From Anaerovibrio lipolyticus LB2005 (GTDB lineage: Bacteria; Bacillota; Negativicutes; Selenomonadales; Selenomonadaceae), in contig NZ_JHYA01000017.1 of the NCBI RefSeq assembly GCF_000621545.1, positions 1 through 37,043 of the forward strand: a stretch of DNA of 37,043 nt, written 5' to 3'. Shown piece after piece: positions 7,111 to 15,706 of the stretch. Every line of letters starts with the position of its first letter. The first letter of the stretch is position 1. The translations under genes and the position numbers were made by a program. The notes beneath the pieces were generated by a model. That model did no database searches. It saw nothing but the letters and a program-made list of their open reading frames with translations, and was not told the origin of the DNA.

Positions 7111-8742
7111 TCATGTTCTTTGTTTCTGTTTTTCCTTCCGAATCCGCTTGGTCTCATACATTGTCTTGTCGGCACGACGGGCAACATCGATTACAGCTGG
7201 GTCATTTTCCGGGTCGTATACCGCCACTCCCATGGTTACATTAGCCTGTTCCCATTCGTGTTCAGCTGCTGCACGTACTTCCTCCCGATTTTTCCGGAAC
7301 TGATTAAACAGCTTCTCTCTGTCACGGAAATCATTTCTTTCCAGAATAACGGCAAATTCATCGCCACCAATGCGGAAAACCGGACTATTCGGGAAGGAGC
7401 GGCATATTAACTGGCTGGCGGTTTTTATATAGATATCCCCTTTATCATGACCGTAAAAATCATTGATATGTTTGAGGTTATCACAGTCGAATACACCGAT
7501 AGCAAATTCAAGTCCCTCTACATTGTTGTCAATCAAATCCTGTATTTTTTGCATATAAGCTCCGTAGGCTGCTTTGTTCCCCACGGAAGTCATGGCATCT
7601 ATATAAATCTTTTTATGTAGGCTGTCTATATTATCCCTTGTCTTCTCTACCAGCCCTCTGAAGCTCCTGGTAAGTATCCCAATCTCATCATTGCCGTTAT
7701 CTTCCAATACTACATCGTAATTTCCGTTGGCAACCTGCTGAGCCACGTTGGTAAGATCATGGAGTGGCTTGGTAATACGCTTGGCAAAGTTCATCATCAC
7801 AAAGCTTGCCAGCAGCAGCAAAATAAAGGAAACAGACAAGGTGAGTACAATCAGCCTTTGCCATACTCTATTTATTTCCCCTAGTGGTACCGTCACATAG
7901 AGACGCATACCATTTCTCAAAGGAAGCCACACAGCCTCCTTCTGTGTGCCATCGAACCAATATTGTATATGATGATCACCTTTCACCTCTGCAGGAGAAT
8001 CTATGGCAAGTTTTTCACCATATTGTAAGGTAGAATCCATTTGAGGATGGTAAATGATATTGGAATTATCATCGAGAATAAAGGCATAGCCATTCTCAAA
8101 AAGACTGATTTTTTTCACCTCGTTGGCCAGGGTCTCATAATCTATTTCCATACCCACTACGCCGACAAATTGTCCATGACTGTAAACGGGAACATTGTAG
8201 GAAATAACCCTGATATCCAGATTTTCTGTATAATAAGGCGGTAGCCATACCCCTTTTTTTAAGGCTTTGGGATGGGTAAACCAGACCAAGGCAGAAGTGT
8301 CATTGGTATCATATTGGGTTATGTCCGTTACTTTATGCTCCCTAAATTCCTCTCCATGATCCTTAACATACCAAAAGCCTGGATGTTCTTTTGAAAATTC
8401 AGGATCAAGGCGAAAATAATAGGTCAGGACGCCATGAGTATTATTAGCAACCTTATTAAACAGATGGCGCACGCTTTCGACCTCACTATCCAACTGTTCA
8501 GGCGGCATATGCTCGAAGTTGTCCTGTACGAGGGTAGATACCGTCTCTACAGACCGCTCCACTCCATCAAAATAGGTTTCCAAATTCATAGCACCAGATG
8601 TGCATTTCAGATGAAGCATCTGGTCAGCATCGCGTTTGCCCAAAGTCTGTATAGAGTAAACCCCAATATATGTGGCTATGCATAAAGCTACAACAATCGC
8701 ACTTAACGTCAGTAAGGTAAATTTTGTTCGTATGGAATGCAT
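7111..8742 (-). CDS. membrane-bound diguanylate cyclase (Cache-HAMP-GGDEF)
   Basis: A 543-residue sensor enzyme predicted to make cyclic di-GMP from GTP. A transmembrane helix at about 9-30 is followed by a large extracytoplasmic region (about 35-295) with Cache features (GFWYVKDHG, VPVYSHGQFVGVVGMEIDY, NGYAFILDDNSNIIYHPQ). A second transmembrane helix (about 298-318) leads to HAMP (ITKPLHDLTNVAQQVANGNY) and the GGDEF domain. The active site GGDEF is intact at 459-463. The inhibitory RxxD site expected just upstream is absent (FPNS there), so product inhibition through that site is unlikely. No EAL domain is present. It is transcribed alone, between two similar terminators. The ligand is unknown; small organic acids or amino acids are common for Cache domains. 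Confidence 0.92.
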   Translation of the reverse strand: MHSIRTKFTLLTLSAIVVALCIATYIGVYSIQTLGKRDADQMLHLKCTSGAMNLETYFDGVERSVETVSTLVQDNFEHMPPEQLDSEVESVRHLFNKVANNTHGVLTYYFRLDPEFSKEHPGFWYVKDHGEEFREHKVTDITQYDTNDTSALVWFTHPKALKKGVWLPPYYTENLDIRVISYNVPVYSHGQFVGVVGMEIDYETLANEVKKISLFENGYAFILDDNSNIIYHPQMDSTLQYGEKLAIDSPAEVKGDHHIQYWFDGTQKEAVWLPLRNGMRLYVTVPLGEINRVWQRLIVLTLSVSFILLLLASFVMMNFAKRITKPLHDLTNVAQQVANGNYDVVLEDNGNDEIGILTRSFRGLVEKTRDNIDSLHKKIYIDAMTSVGNKAAYGAYMQKIQDLIDNNVEGLEFAIGVFDCDNLKHINDFYGHDKGDIYIKTASQLICRSFPNSPVFRIGGDEFAVILERNDFRDREKLFNQFRKNREEVRAAAEHEWEQANVTMGVAVYDPENDPAVIDVARRADKTMYETKRIRKEKQKQRT

Positions 8743-8978
8743 ATAAATGCCCCCTTTACAAAGGTTCCTAATCGTATGTATTCAACATTGAAAAGAAAAA
8801 ACCTTTTTTAGGTGAAACTTTTTTATTATTTTATAATACATCATACATCGTATATTTTTTGTGTTTTTTTGACATTTTTACCTTTTATTCCATCTAATCC
8901 ATACCCTGTCCCCATTTTACAAATAGCTTGATTTAGAAATTATCACCATTTTTCTTACAAGCTCATAATCAGCAGTGA

Positions 8979-9023
8979 AAAAACAAAAACCTCGGAGCCC
9001 TTATTTCTAAAGACTTCGAGGTT
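8979..9023 (-). terminator. terminator after tRNA-Arg
   Basis: On the minus strand AACCTCGAAGTC ... GGCTCCGAGGTT is followed by TTTTGTTTTTTC. It ends the MFS/tRNA-Arg transcript. The AT-rich stretch 8743-8978 between it and the GGDEF gene must hold the GGDEF promoter, but I see no convincing -35/-10 pair there. Confidence 0.8.
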
Positions 9024-9032
9024 ATTTTCATC

Positions 9033-9109
9033 TGGTGCGAATGGCGGGAGTCGAACCCACGGCCCTCTGCTTAGGAGGCAGATGCTCTATCCATCTGAGC
9101 TACATCCGC
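9033..9109 (-). tRNA. tRNA-Arg (CCT)
   Basis: A 77-nt gene with acceptor GCGGATG/CATTCGC (one G-T pair), discriminator A and encoded CCA. The D-arm GTAGCTCAGATGGATAGAGC and T-arm GGGTTCGACTCCC are standard. Anticodon stem TCTGC/GCAGA with loop CTCCTAA gives anticodon CCT. It begins only 7 nt after the MFS gene stop, so it is either processed from that transcript or has a promoter inside the coding region. Confidence 0.96.
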
Positions 9110-9116
9110 AACAGTG

Positions 9117-10496
9117 TTATTGTACACTTTCTACATTATCCTTGTCAATTTTAAATAAATCTGCTGTAAAGCTTATATCCTCCAACTGACGCTGTCTGGT
9201 TTCCACGCCCATGGTCAATACCACCAGAGAAACCACAATGAGGACACCGGCAAACATGAGAAATACATTGCCGATTCCCAGCTGATTTGCCAGCATAATA
9301 CCAACTAAAGCAGGTGCTATCATGCCCCCAATTCGTCCAAAGCCTGCTGCCCAGCCACTGCCCAAGGCACGAATAGATGTTGGATACAGCTCCGGAGTAT
9401 AGGTATAAATAACCCCCCAAGCACCAAGGTTGAAGAAAGACATGGTAGCTCCCCATAAAAGCAGTGTCTCAGGAGAAGCTGCATTTCCAAAGAAGTAGCT
9501 TGCCACACCACTCATAAGGAGGAATATGGACAGGGTATACTTTCTGCCAATCACATCCACCAACCACGCGGCGCAATAATATCCTGGCAGCTGGGCAATA
9601 GTCATGATTAAAACATACTCAAAGGTTTTTACCACCGCAAATCCCTGCTGGAATACGATAGAAGGGAGCCACATAAAAATACCGTAGTAGCTGTAAACAA
9701 TCCCAAACCATGCCAACCACAGCATAATAGTACGTTTCATATAGTTGCTGTTAAAAAGACTTAACGGACCAGGAGTCTTTTCATTGGTGCTACCCATTTC
9801 TGCCGCAGTGAGAGATTTTTCAAATGGTTTGCTTATTACATGGAGCTTCTTCTCCAAGTCAAGAATAATCTCCTTGGCTTCTTCAATCTTATTTTTGGAA
9901 ATAAGATATCGTACAGACTCAGGCATATGGAGTCTGATAAGGAACACATAAAGTGCAGGCAGAGTACCAATTACAAATGCTATTTTCCAACCAAACTGAG
10001 GAATTATCATATAAGAAATGCAGGCAGCTACCAGCCAGCCAATACCCCAGAAGCTCTCCAAAAGCACGATAAAACGTCCACGCAGTTTTGTTGGGGCGTA
10101 CTCAGACATGAGAGTAGCAGCCACAGGCAGTTCGCCACCCAAGCCAAAGCCGACCAAGAATCTAAAAAACAGTAATGATTCATAGCTCCATGCCAAGGCA
10201 CACATGCCAGTAGCCAAAGCATACATCAACACAGTAATGGTAAATACCTTCTTGCGACCAATGCGGTCAGCCAAGGTCCCGGAAATAACAGCACCAAGAG
10301 CCATACCAATAAGGCCAATACTTCCAATCCAGCCCATCTGCTCCGGGGACAACCCCCATTCCTTGGCAAGTACAGGAAGTACAAAGGCTATAAGACCTGT
10401 ATCCATGCTATCAAAGAGCCATCCTAGCCCTGTTACCAGTAACAACTTATAATGAAAGGAGCCCACAGGCATTCTTTCCAATCTGTCTAAAATCAT
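9117..10496 (-). CDS. MFS transporter, metabolite:H+ symporter type (NiaP/YceI-like)
   Basis: A 459-residue major facilitator protein with twelve hydrophobic segments. The loop 2-3 motif GTLADRIGRKK lies at about 73-83. LRGRFIVLLESFWGIGWL and a central cytoplasmic loop (about 205-240) are present, and the second half repeats the motif (VDVIGRKYTLS). The N-terminus (FHYKLLLVTGLGWLFDSMDTGLIAFVLP) is typical of the group containing Bacillus NiaP (nicotinate uptake) and aromatic acid/sugar porters. Substrate cannot be decided from sequence, and no niacin riboswitch-like leader is recognised upstream. The ATG at 10496 is preceded by AGGAGATGT. It is followed at once by tRNA-Arg. Confidence 0.85.
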   Translation of the reverse strand: MILDRLERMPVGSFHYKLLLVTGLGWLFDSMDTGLIAFVLPVLAKEWGLSPEQMGWIGSIGLIGMALGAVISGTLADRIGRKKVFTITVLMYALATGMCALAWSYESLLFFRFLVGFGLGGELPVAATLMSEYAPTKLRGRFIVLLESFWGIGWLVAACISYMIIPQFGWKIAFVIGTLPALYVFLIRLHMPESVRYLISKNKIEEAKEIILDLEKKLHVISKPFEKSLTAAEMGSTNEKTPGPLSLFNSNYMKRTIMLWLAWFGIVYSYYGIFMWLPSIVFQQGFAVVKTFEYVLIMTIAQLPGYYCAAWLVDVIGRKYTLSIFLLMSGVASYFFGNAASPETLLLWGATMSFFNLGAWGVIYTYTPELYPTSIRALGSGWAAGFGRIGGMIAPALVGIMLANQLGIGNVFLMFAGVLIVVSLVVLTMGVETRQRQLEDISFTADLFKIDKDNVESVQ

Positions 10497-10614
10497 ACAT
10501 TACATCTCCTTACACAGGTGTCTTGACAGTTATAAATACACTGACATAAAATTTACACCCATATAAAGAAAAAATCAAGAAAAAAATACAAATTCTATCA
10601 AATTTTGCATCAGA

Positions 10615-10648
10615 TAAAAAAATTCCCCCAGCTTACACTGAGGGAATT
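10615..10648 (-). terminator. terminator after ArnT-like gene
   Basis: The minus strand reads AATTCCC(TCAGTGTAAGCTGG)GGGAATT, then TTTTTTT, starting 11 nt after the stop at 10659. It separates murA-glycosyltransferase from the transporter. Confidence 0.85.
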
Positions 10649-10658
10649 CATTTCAATA

Positions 10659-12107
10659 TTATTTTGCTTTACGCAGATATACTCTGGCGTATTCTACATC
10701 TCCCAGAAGCTGCCATTCATCTGCATTAAAATCCTTCTCGAAGGAATCATATCTCTTTTCGTGAAGGATTAAGTACACATCCTTGTCTGCAGGGATTTCT
10801 TCCAACGCCATAAACGGCATTACGTTCTTGGCATTCCAGCTCTTGCCGTCCGGCAGCATTCCCGGAATATCCTTTGCATGCGCTAATGCGTACGCAATCT
10901 TATCTCCATAGAATACGGCTGATGTCCTGTAATCGCCATGGATTACCAGCACATCATCATCCTTGATCTGATCCTTATATACTGCCGCCACTTCCTTATA
11001 GGAATATCCCTTGGTATTGCATACAGGAGCCGCCACCGCGAAAGTCAGCACCGCATATACCACCAGCATCACAGCCACAGTACGCTTTACCAGAGTTTCC
11101 CTTTTGTAGAGATAGCATGCCATTAAGATGGCAATAGGCAAAAGCCCTGGTAATGTATAGGTGGTATACTTTGTGGCCATACACTGATAGAAAATATTTA
11201 CTATCAGGGCCCATGTCAGCAAAAATCCTGCAGGCATATCAAGCTGCGGCAGCTGCTGTCGCTTAATAGCTTTCCAGATTGCCGCCGGCAATGTCCAACA
11301 CCAAGGCAAACAGCCAGCAAAGAAAATCATGGTGTAGTACCACCAAACATTCCATTGTTCATGCTCAGACTGGGTAGCTCTCAGGAAATTGTGAACCCCA
11401 AGAAAGTTATTGATAAAATCCATGCCGTGAATGGTATACATGGCATAATACCAGCTGCCGGCAGTAATAATATACAGAGCCAATCCCAAAATCCATTTCA
11501 GTCTGAGAATTTCCCTGAAATCACGTCTTATACAAAGATAAACAAGTATGATAAATCCTGGAAGTAAAATTCCAATAGGCCCCTTATCCAAGGTAGCAAG
11601 CCCTGCCAGAATATAACAGAGATAATACCAGCTTCTCCTGCCAGTGCTGTAGCCCATATAGAAGGCCATCAAAACGCCATTGAAGAAAACAAACAGCGTC
11701 AAATCAGTGATAATCGTTTTTGAAAGGAGCCAATATTCAAAGCAGGTCCCTAAAATCCCTGCAGCAATAAGACCTGTCTTACGGTCATATATAGTCTTGG
11801 CAAAAAGATAGGTCAGCATTAATCCAAGTGCTCCAAATACCCCTGGGAAAAATCTTGCAGCAAATTCATTAACGCCAAAAAGCTTATATGCTACTATAAG
11901 CTCCCAGTAGAAAAATGCTGGTTTATCATACCAGTAATTTCCATAAATTCTTGGGGAAACATAATCCCCGGAGCGAAGCATTTCCAGTGCGGTAAGGGTA
12001 TAGTTGGACTCAACAGGATCTGTTACTGCAATGGCCCAGTTTCCCAGCAAATATAGCGCCAGACCTACAATACCAATAATGGAAAGATCTAGTTTGGTTG
12101 TGTTCAT
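10659..12107 (-). CDS. ArnT/PMT-like membrane glycosyltransferase (GT39/GT83 superfamily)
   Basis: A 482-residue polytopic membrane protein with about 10-12 hydrophobic helices. The first periplasmic loop contains DPVESNYTLTALEML and GNYWYDKPAFFYW. These are the Asp/Glu-bearing and KPP-like features of lipid-linked sugar transferases such as ArnT (aminoarabinose to lipid A) and protein O-mannosyltransferases. A soluble C-terminal part (about 385-482) includes IHGDYRTSAVFYGDKIAY. Such enzymes use undecaprenyl-phosphate sugars at the outer face of the inner membrane, so the presence suggests an envelope with LPS. The acceptor and sugar are unknown. It begins 17 nt after murA and is probably co-transcribed with it. 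Confidence 0.85.
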   Translation of the reverse strand: MNTTKLDLSIIGIVGLALYLLGNWAIAVTDPVESNYTLTALEMLRSGDYVSPRIYGNYWYDKPAFFYWELIVAYKLFGVNEFAARFFPGVFGALGLMLTYLFAKTIYDRKTGLIAAGILGTCFEYWLLSKTIITDLTLFVFFNGVLMAFYMGYSTGRRSWYYLCYILAGLATLDKGPIGILLPGFIILVYLCIRRDFREILRLKWILGLALYIITAGSWYYAMYTIHGMDFINNFLGVHNFLRATQSEHEQWNVWWYYTMIFFAGCLPWCWTLPAAIWKAIKRQQLPQLDMPAGFLLTWALIVNIFYQCMATKYTTYTLPGLLPIAILMACYLYKRETLVKRTVAVMLVVYAVLTFAVAAPVCNTKGYSYKEVAAVYKDQIKDDDVLVIHGDYRTSAVFYGDKIAYALAHAKDIPGMLPDGKSWNAKNVMPFMALEEIPADKDVYLILHEKRYDSFEKDFNADEWQLLGDVEYARVYLRKAK

Positions 12108-12124
12108 TAAATACTCCTTTATCC

Positions 12125-13390
12125 TTATACGTCCACTCGACGGATATCAGCCCCCAAGCCGATGAGCTTTGCCACAAGATTGTCGTAGCCCCTGTCAATA
12201 TGATGAATATAGCCAACGGCAGTCTCGCCTTCAGCCACCAAGCCAGCCAGAACCATAGCCGCACCGGCACGAAGGTCAGTAGCCTTAACCTGACAGCCGG
12301 TAAGAGAAGGCACACCTTCAACAGTGGAGGTGCGACCATCAATTTTAATATTTGCCCCCATACGTTTCAGTTCATCAACATGCATGAAACGATTTTCAAA
12401 TACTGTTTCCGTAACCATGCCAGTTCCCTCAGAAACCGTCAGCATGGCCATGAACTGTGCCTGCATATCAGTTGGAAAGCCAGGATATGGCATAGTCTTG
12501 ATATCTACGGCCTTAGTAACCTTATCACAGGTTACACGAATACCGTCAATATGCTCCTCGATAGTTACACCAGCTTCCTTCAGCTTGGCAATAACAGGCT
12601 TCAAATGCTCAGAAATGGCATTTTCAATAAACACATCGCCCTTAGTCATAGCTGCAGCCACCATATAGGTGCCTGCTTCAATACGGTCAGGAATAATAGT
12701 GTAATTCTTACCCGTAAGGCACTTAACACCATCGATTTTTATAACATTTGTACCAGCACCGCGAATGTTGGCACCCATTACATTAAGATAGTTAGCCAAG
12801 TCAATAATCTCAGGCTCCTGAGCAGGATTTTCAATAATTGTCTGGCCTTCCGCCATACATGCAGCCATAATAATATTTTCAGTTGCACCCACACTTGGGA
12901 AGTCCAAATATATACGGGCTCCCTTTAAGCCATTTGGTGCATGGGCCTCAATAAAGCCATGACCAATGTTAATATCAGCACCAAGGGCCTCAAATCCCTT
13001 GAGATGTAAATCAATTGGACGGGTGCCAATAGCACAGCCTCCTGGCATGGAAATTTTAGCCTTGCCATAACGGGCCAGCAACGGACCAATAATGAGAAAG
13101 GAAGCGCGCATTTTCCTAACCAGGTCATAAGGTGCCTCACAGCTGGTAATTTCGGAGCTGTCCACCAAAAGAGTATTCTTGTCTGCATTAAACTCAGCCT
13201 TTACTCCCAGCTGCTTCAATACCTCAGTAAGGGTATGAACATCATCAAGAGCCGGAACTTCCTCCAAACGGCTTGGTGACTCCTGTCCCAGCAAAGTAGC
13301 GGCAATAATTGGCAGTACCGCATTTTTGGCACCGCTGATTTTTACCCGCCCTTTGAGACGCTTACCACCATTTATGATCAATTTCTCCAT
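12125..13390 (-). CDS. murA: UDP-N-acetylglucosamine 1-carboxyvinyltransferase
   Basis: First committed enzyme of peptidoglycan synthesis, transferring enolpyruvate from PEP to UDP-GlcNAc. At 421 residues it has the family length. K22/N23 occur in SGAKNAV. The catalytic loop [13 protein letters not shown] holds C119, the residue attacked by fosfomycin. [11 protein letters not shown] and [16 protein letters not shown] are further MurA signatures. A TAGGAGG ribosome site lies upstream of ATG 13390, and a TTGCAT-17-TATGAT promoter precedes it. It heads a two-gene unit with the ArnT-like transferase. Firmicutes often have two MurA copies; which paralogue this is cannot be decided here. Confidence 0.97.
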   Translation of the reverse strand: MEKLIINGGKRLKGRVKISGAKNAVLPIIAATLLGQESPSRLEEVPALDDVHTLTEVLKQLGVKAEFNADKNTLLVDSSEITSCEAPYDLVRKMRASFLIIGPLLARYGKAKISMPGGCAIGTRPIDLHLKGFEALGADINIGHGFIEAHAPNGLKGARIYLDFPSVGATENIIMAACMAEGQTIIENPAQEPEIIDLANYLNVMGANIRGAGTNVIKIDGVKCLTGKNYTIIPDRIEAGTYMVAAAMTKGDVFIENAISEHLKPVIAKLKEAGVTIEEHIDGIRVTCDKVTKAVDIKTMPYPGFPTDMQAQFMAMLTVSEGTGMVTETVFENRFMHVDELKRMGANIKIDGRTSTVEGVPSLTGCQVKATDLRAGAAMVLAGLVAEGETAVGYIHHIDRGYDNLVAKLIGLGADIRRVDV

Positions 13391-13440
13391 TTATGTAAAT
13401 CCTCCTAAAATAGGCACAGTTTTTGAACATAGCACACTTA

Positions 13441-13469
13441 ATCATAACATGGATGATAGGCGCATGCAA
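13441..13469 (-). promoter_or_regulatory. promoter of murA
   Basis: On the minus strand TTGCAT (13464-13469), 17 bp, TATGAT (13441-13446), followed by about 45 nt of leader to the murA ATG. It is located downstream of the dehydrogenase terminator. Confidence 0.7.
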
Positions 13470-13509
13470 GTAGGAAAAATAAACCATTCTACAGGCAAAT
13501 TCGGCCTTA

Positions 13510-13542
13510 TAAAAAAAGAAAAAGGGACCAGTTGACGGTCCC
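13510..13542 (-). terminator. terminator after alcohol dehydrogenase gene
   Basis: The minus strand forms GGGACCGTCAACTGGTCCC (perfect 7-bp stem) followed by TTTTTCTTTTTTT, 17 nt after the stop at 13559. Confidence 0.9.
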
Positions 13543-13558
13543 TGCAAAATATAAATTA

Positions 13559-14740
13559 TTATCTGTTTACACTTTCATAAATGGCAATAACATCCTTTTT
13601 GTCCATTGGATGGAATACACCGGCTTTCTTGGTGCCATTGGAAGTGCAAATATCAGCCAGCTTCTCTATTTCTTCGGTATTCTTGACACCAATACCCAAT
13701 TTTGTGAAGTTAGTTGGCAAACCAATTTGCTCAAAGAATTCCATGGTCAAACGAATGCCTGCCCTGGAGCGCTCATAAACAGTGCCTGCATTTACGCCCC
13801 AGACCTTTTCTGCATACTTGGCAAAACGCTCAGGGTTATCCTCATAAACGTATTTTGCCCAAGCCGGCCACATTACAGTCAATGACGCTCCATGAGTTAC
13901 ATTATATAAGCCGCTCAATACATGCCCAAGCTTATGGGCGGAAAACTCCTTTTCTCGGCCAAGTCCTGTAAATCCATTATGTGAAACACTGCCACACCAC
14001 ATAATTTCGCTCATTGCCTCATAATTTTTGCGGTTGGCAACTGCAATGCGCCCCTGCTGAATCACATTCTTCATTAGAGCCTCTGCCACCAAATCAGTGA
14101 ACAAATTTCCCTCCGTATGGGTAATATACCGTTCCAGGGTGTGCATAAGAATATCCGCCACACCGCACGCTATCTGGAATGGTGGCAAAGTGAAGGTCAG
14201 CTCCGGATTCATAATAGCAAAATCCGGTCGAATAATATCGCTGTGAGCACCACCTTTTTTTCCAGTCCCATCAATGGTAAGAACTGCAGAATCACTGGTT
14301 TCGCTGCCAGCGGCAGAAATCGTCAGTACCACACCGATAGGGGCACAGGACTCAATTTCCCGTCCCTGTTCCCAATATTCCGCAATATCCACATCAGGAT
14401 TTGCCAATCCTACTGCCACAGCCTTGGCGGAATCAATAACACTGCCGCCCCCCACAGCCAACACCATATCAGCATCAAATTCCAATGCTTCTGCTGTTGC
14501 TTCACGGGCAAAGGACAACACAGGATTTGGCTGGACACCGCCCATGGCTTCAAATTCAATATCTGCTTCGTTCAGATTATCCTCAATTCTTTTCAGAAGG
14601 CCACTTTTTTCGATACTGCCTCCTCCATAAAGCAGAAACACCTTGGTGCCACCATATTGCCTTATTTTCTCTGCCAGCTTGTCTTCAGCCCCTTTTCCAA
14701 AGACAATTTCAGTCGGACAATAAAATTCAAAATTCTGCAT
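13559..14740 (-). CDS. iron-containing alcohol dehydrogenase (butanol dehydrogenase-like)
   Basis: A 393-residue group III (Fe-type) alcohol dehydrogenase, probably NAD(P)H-dependent reduction of an aldehyde. The nucleotide-binding GGGS of VLAVGGGSVIDSAKAVA lies at about 95-100. The metal-ligand regions are GVADILMHTLERY (Asp, His) and HKLGHVLSGLYNVTHG (His, His). Best family match by eye is the BdhA/YugJ/YqhD branch. The start at 14740 is chosen because GGGGGG lies 5 nt upstream. The 16-codon upstream extension has no ribosome site. A terminator-like hairpin ends just before the ribosome site, so expression may depend on read-through from upp. Confidence 0.92.
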   Translation of the reverse strand: MQNFEFYCPTEIVFGKGAEDKLAEKIRQYGGTKVFLLYGGGSIEKSGLLKRIEDNLNEADIEFEAMGGVQPNPVLSFAREATAEALEFDADMVLAVGGGSVIDSAKAVAVGLANPDVDIAEYWEQGREIESCAPIGVVLTISAAGSETSDSAVLTIDGTGKKGGAHSDIIRPDFAIMNPELTFTLPPFQIACGVADILMHTLERYITHTEGNLFTDLVAEALMKNVIQQGRIAVANRKNYEAMSEIMWCGSVSHNGFTGLGREKEFSAHKLGHVLSGLYNVTHGASLTVMWPAWAKYVYEDNPERFAKYAEKVWGVNAGTVYERSRAGIRLTMEFFEQIGLPTNFTKLGIGVKNTEEIEKLADICTSNGTKKAGVFHPMDKKDVIAIYESVNR

Positions 14741-14756
14741 AAAATCCCCCCTCATA

Positions 14757-14798
14757 TAAAAAACTGCCGACCGGCACAGATTATGCACCAGCCGGCAG
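14757..14798 (-). terminator. terminator/attenuator-like hairpin between upp and dehydrogenase
   Basis: The minus strand has CTGCCGGCTGGTGCA ... TGTGCCGGTCGGCAG, a long near-perfect stem (14764-14798), followed at once by TTTTTT. It begins about 20 nt after the upp stop. The T-run ends only about 7 nt before the ribosome site of the dehydrogenase gene, so no promoter fits between them. Confidence 0.8.
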
Positions 14799-14818
14799 AA
14801 ATATCAGCCGTATTCAAA

Positions 14819-15454
14819 TTACAGAGTACCAAAGATTCTATCGCCAGCATCACCGAGACCTGGTACGATATAGCCCTTTTCATTAAGGCATTCATCAATA
14901 GCTGCAACGTATACAGGAACATCAGGATGCTCCTCATTAATAACCTTTATACCCTCAGGAGCAGCCACCAAGCACATAAGAATAATGTTCTTGGCGCCCT
15001 TTTCCTTCAACAGGGTAAGGGCAGCGGCAGCGGAACCACCAGTAGCCAGCATAGGATCCACAACGATCAGAGTACGCTCAGCTACATCCCCTGGCAGCTT
15101 GCAGTAATATTCTACTGGCTTCAGAGTTGCAGGGTCACGGTACATACCTACATGACCAACACGGGCAGATGGAATCATGTTTACAACACCGCTCAAAAGG
15201 CCCAAACCTGCACGGAGAATTGGAACGACACCAACCTTCTTGCCAGCAAGAACCTTTGCCTTGCATTTTGCTACAGGAGTTTCAATATCAATTTCTTCCA
15301 GTGGAAAATCACGGGTTACTTCATAAGTCATGAGCATAGCAATCTCTTCCAGCAGCTGACGGAAATCCTTGGATGGAGTGTCCTTCTTACGCATAATGGT
15401 GAGCTTGTGCTGGATTAATGGATGATCTACTACTGTTGCTTTAATATCTGACAT
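14819..15454 (-). CDS. upp: uracil phosphoribosyltransferase
   Basis: Pyrimidine salvage enzyme converting uracil plus PRPP to UMP. It has 211 residues, matching the usual 208-210. The PRPP-binding loop [15 protein letters not shown] lies at about 128-142. The C-terminal uracil site [16 protein letters not shown] is intact. Start 15454 has AGGAGGAG 5 nt upstream; the longer frame to 15490 is not needed. It lies downstream of glyA as in Bacillus, but the 250-bp gap is filled with a tandem repeat that supplies a possible -10 (TATAAT, 15496-15501). Confidence 0.97.
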   Translation of the reverse strand: MSDIKATVVDHPLIQHKLTIMRKKDTPSKDFRQLLEEIAMLMTYEVTRDFPLEEIDIETPVAKCKAKVLAGKKVGVVPILRAGLGLLSGVVNMIPSARVGHVGMYRDPATLKPVEYYCKLPGDVAERTLIVVDPMLATGGSAAAALTLLKEKGAKNIILMCLVAAPEGIKVINEEHPDVPVYVAAIDECLNEKGYIVPGLGDAGDRIFGTL

Positions 15455-15495
15455 ATTTCTCCTCCTAGAGATTCGATTATTTTTATTCACCTGTC

Positions 15496-15700
15496 ATTAT
15501 AACGCAGTTGTTCAAATTTTGCCATAAGCAAAATATACATACCGAGCGTTTCAACACACCCAAAACGTCATTGTGTGTTATAACGCAGTTGTTCAAATTT
15601 TGCCATAAGCAAAATATACATACCGAGCGTTTCAACATACCCAAAGCGTCATTGTGTGTTATAACGCCATTACTCATGTTTTTCCACTTAATGAAAAAAC
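15496..15700 (-). repeat. tandem 81-bp structured intergenic repeat (two full copies plus partial)
   Basis: Two 81-bp units (15497-15577 and 15578-15658) differ at only two positions. A partial, diverged third begins at 15659. On the minus strand each full unit has hairpin I, with outer stem GCGTT/AACGC and inner stem AACACAC/GTGTGTT. A linker and hairpin II (ATTTTGC/GCAAAAT) follow, then TTGAACAACT before the next GCGTT. In unit 2 the inner stem has a C-A mismatch. The array starts just after the glyA stop and ends in GCGTTATAAT before upp. Related copies lie at 25948 and 33434. An in-frame 27-residue peptide repeat can be read through it but is not believed to be a gene. Confidence 0.9.
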
Positions 15701-15706
15701 TTCCCA

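Noticed and set aside
10497-10614. Niacin-type riboswitch before the NiaP-like transporter
   Set aside because: The 118-bp gap is AT-rich without paired elements I could recognise, beyond the preceding gene's terminator.
12098-12928. 276-residue plus-strand open frame opposite murA
   Set aside because: The minus strand encodes full-length MurA with all motifs; the plus frame has no recognisable features.
14117-15418. 433-residue plus-strand open frame opposite the dehydrogenase and upp genes
   Set aside because: It runs antisense through two well-supported genes and across a terminator, with no family features or ribosome site. It is a shadow frame.
15496-15660. Repeat array as a CRISPR or integron attC sites
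   Set aside because: There are no unique spacers between repeats, so it is not CRISPR. The GCGTTAT boxes resemble attC core ends only superficially; no integrase or cassette genes are present and the stem layout differs.
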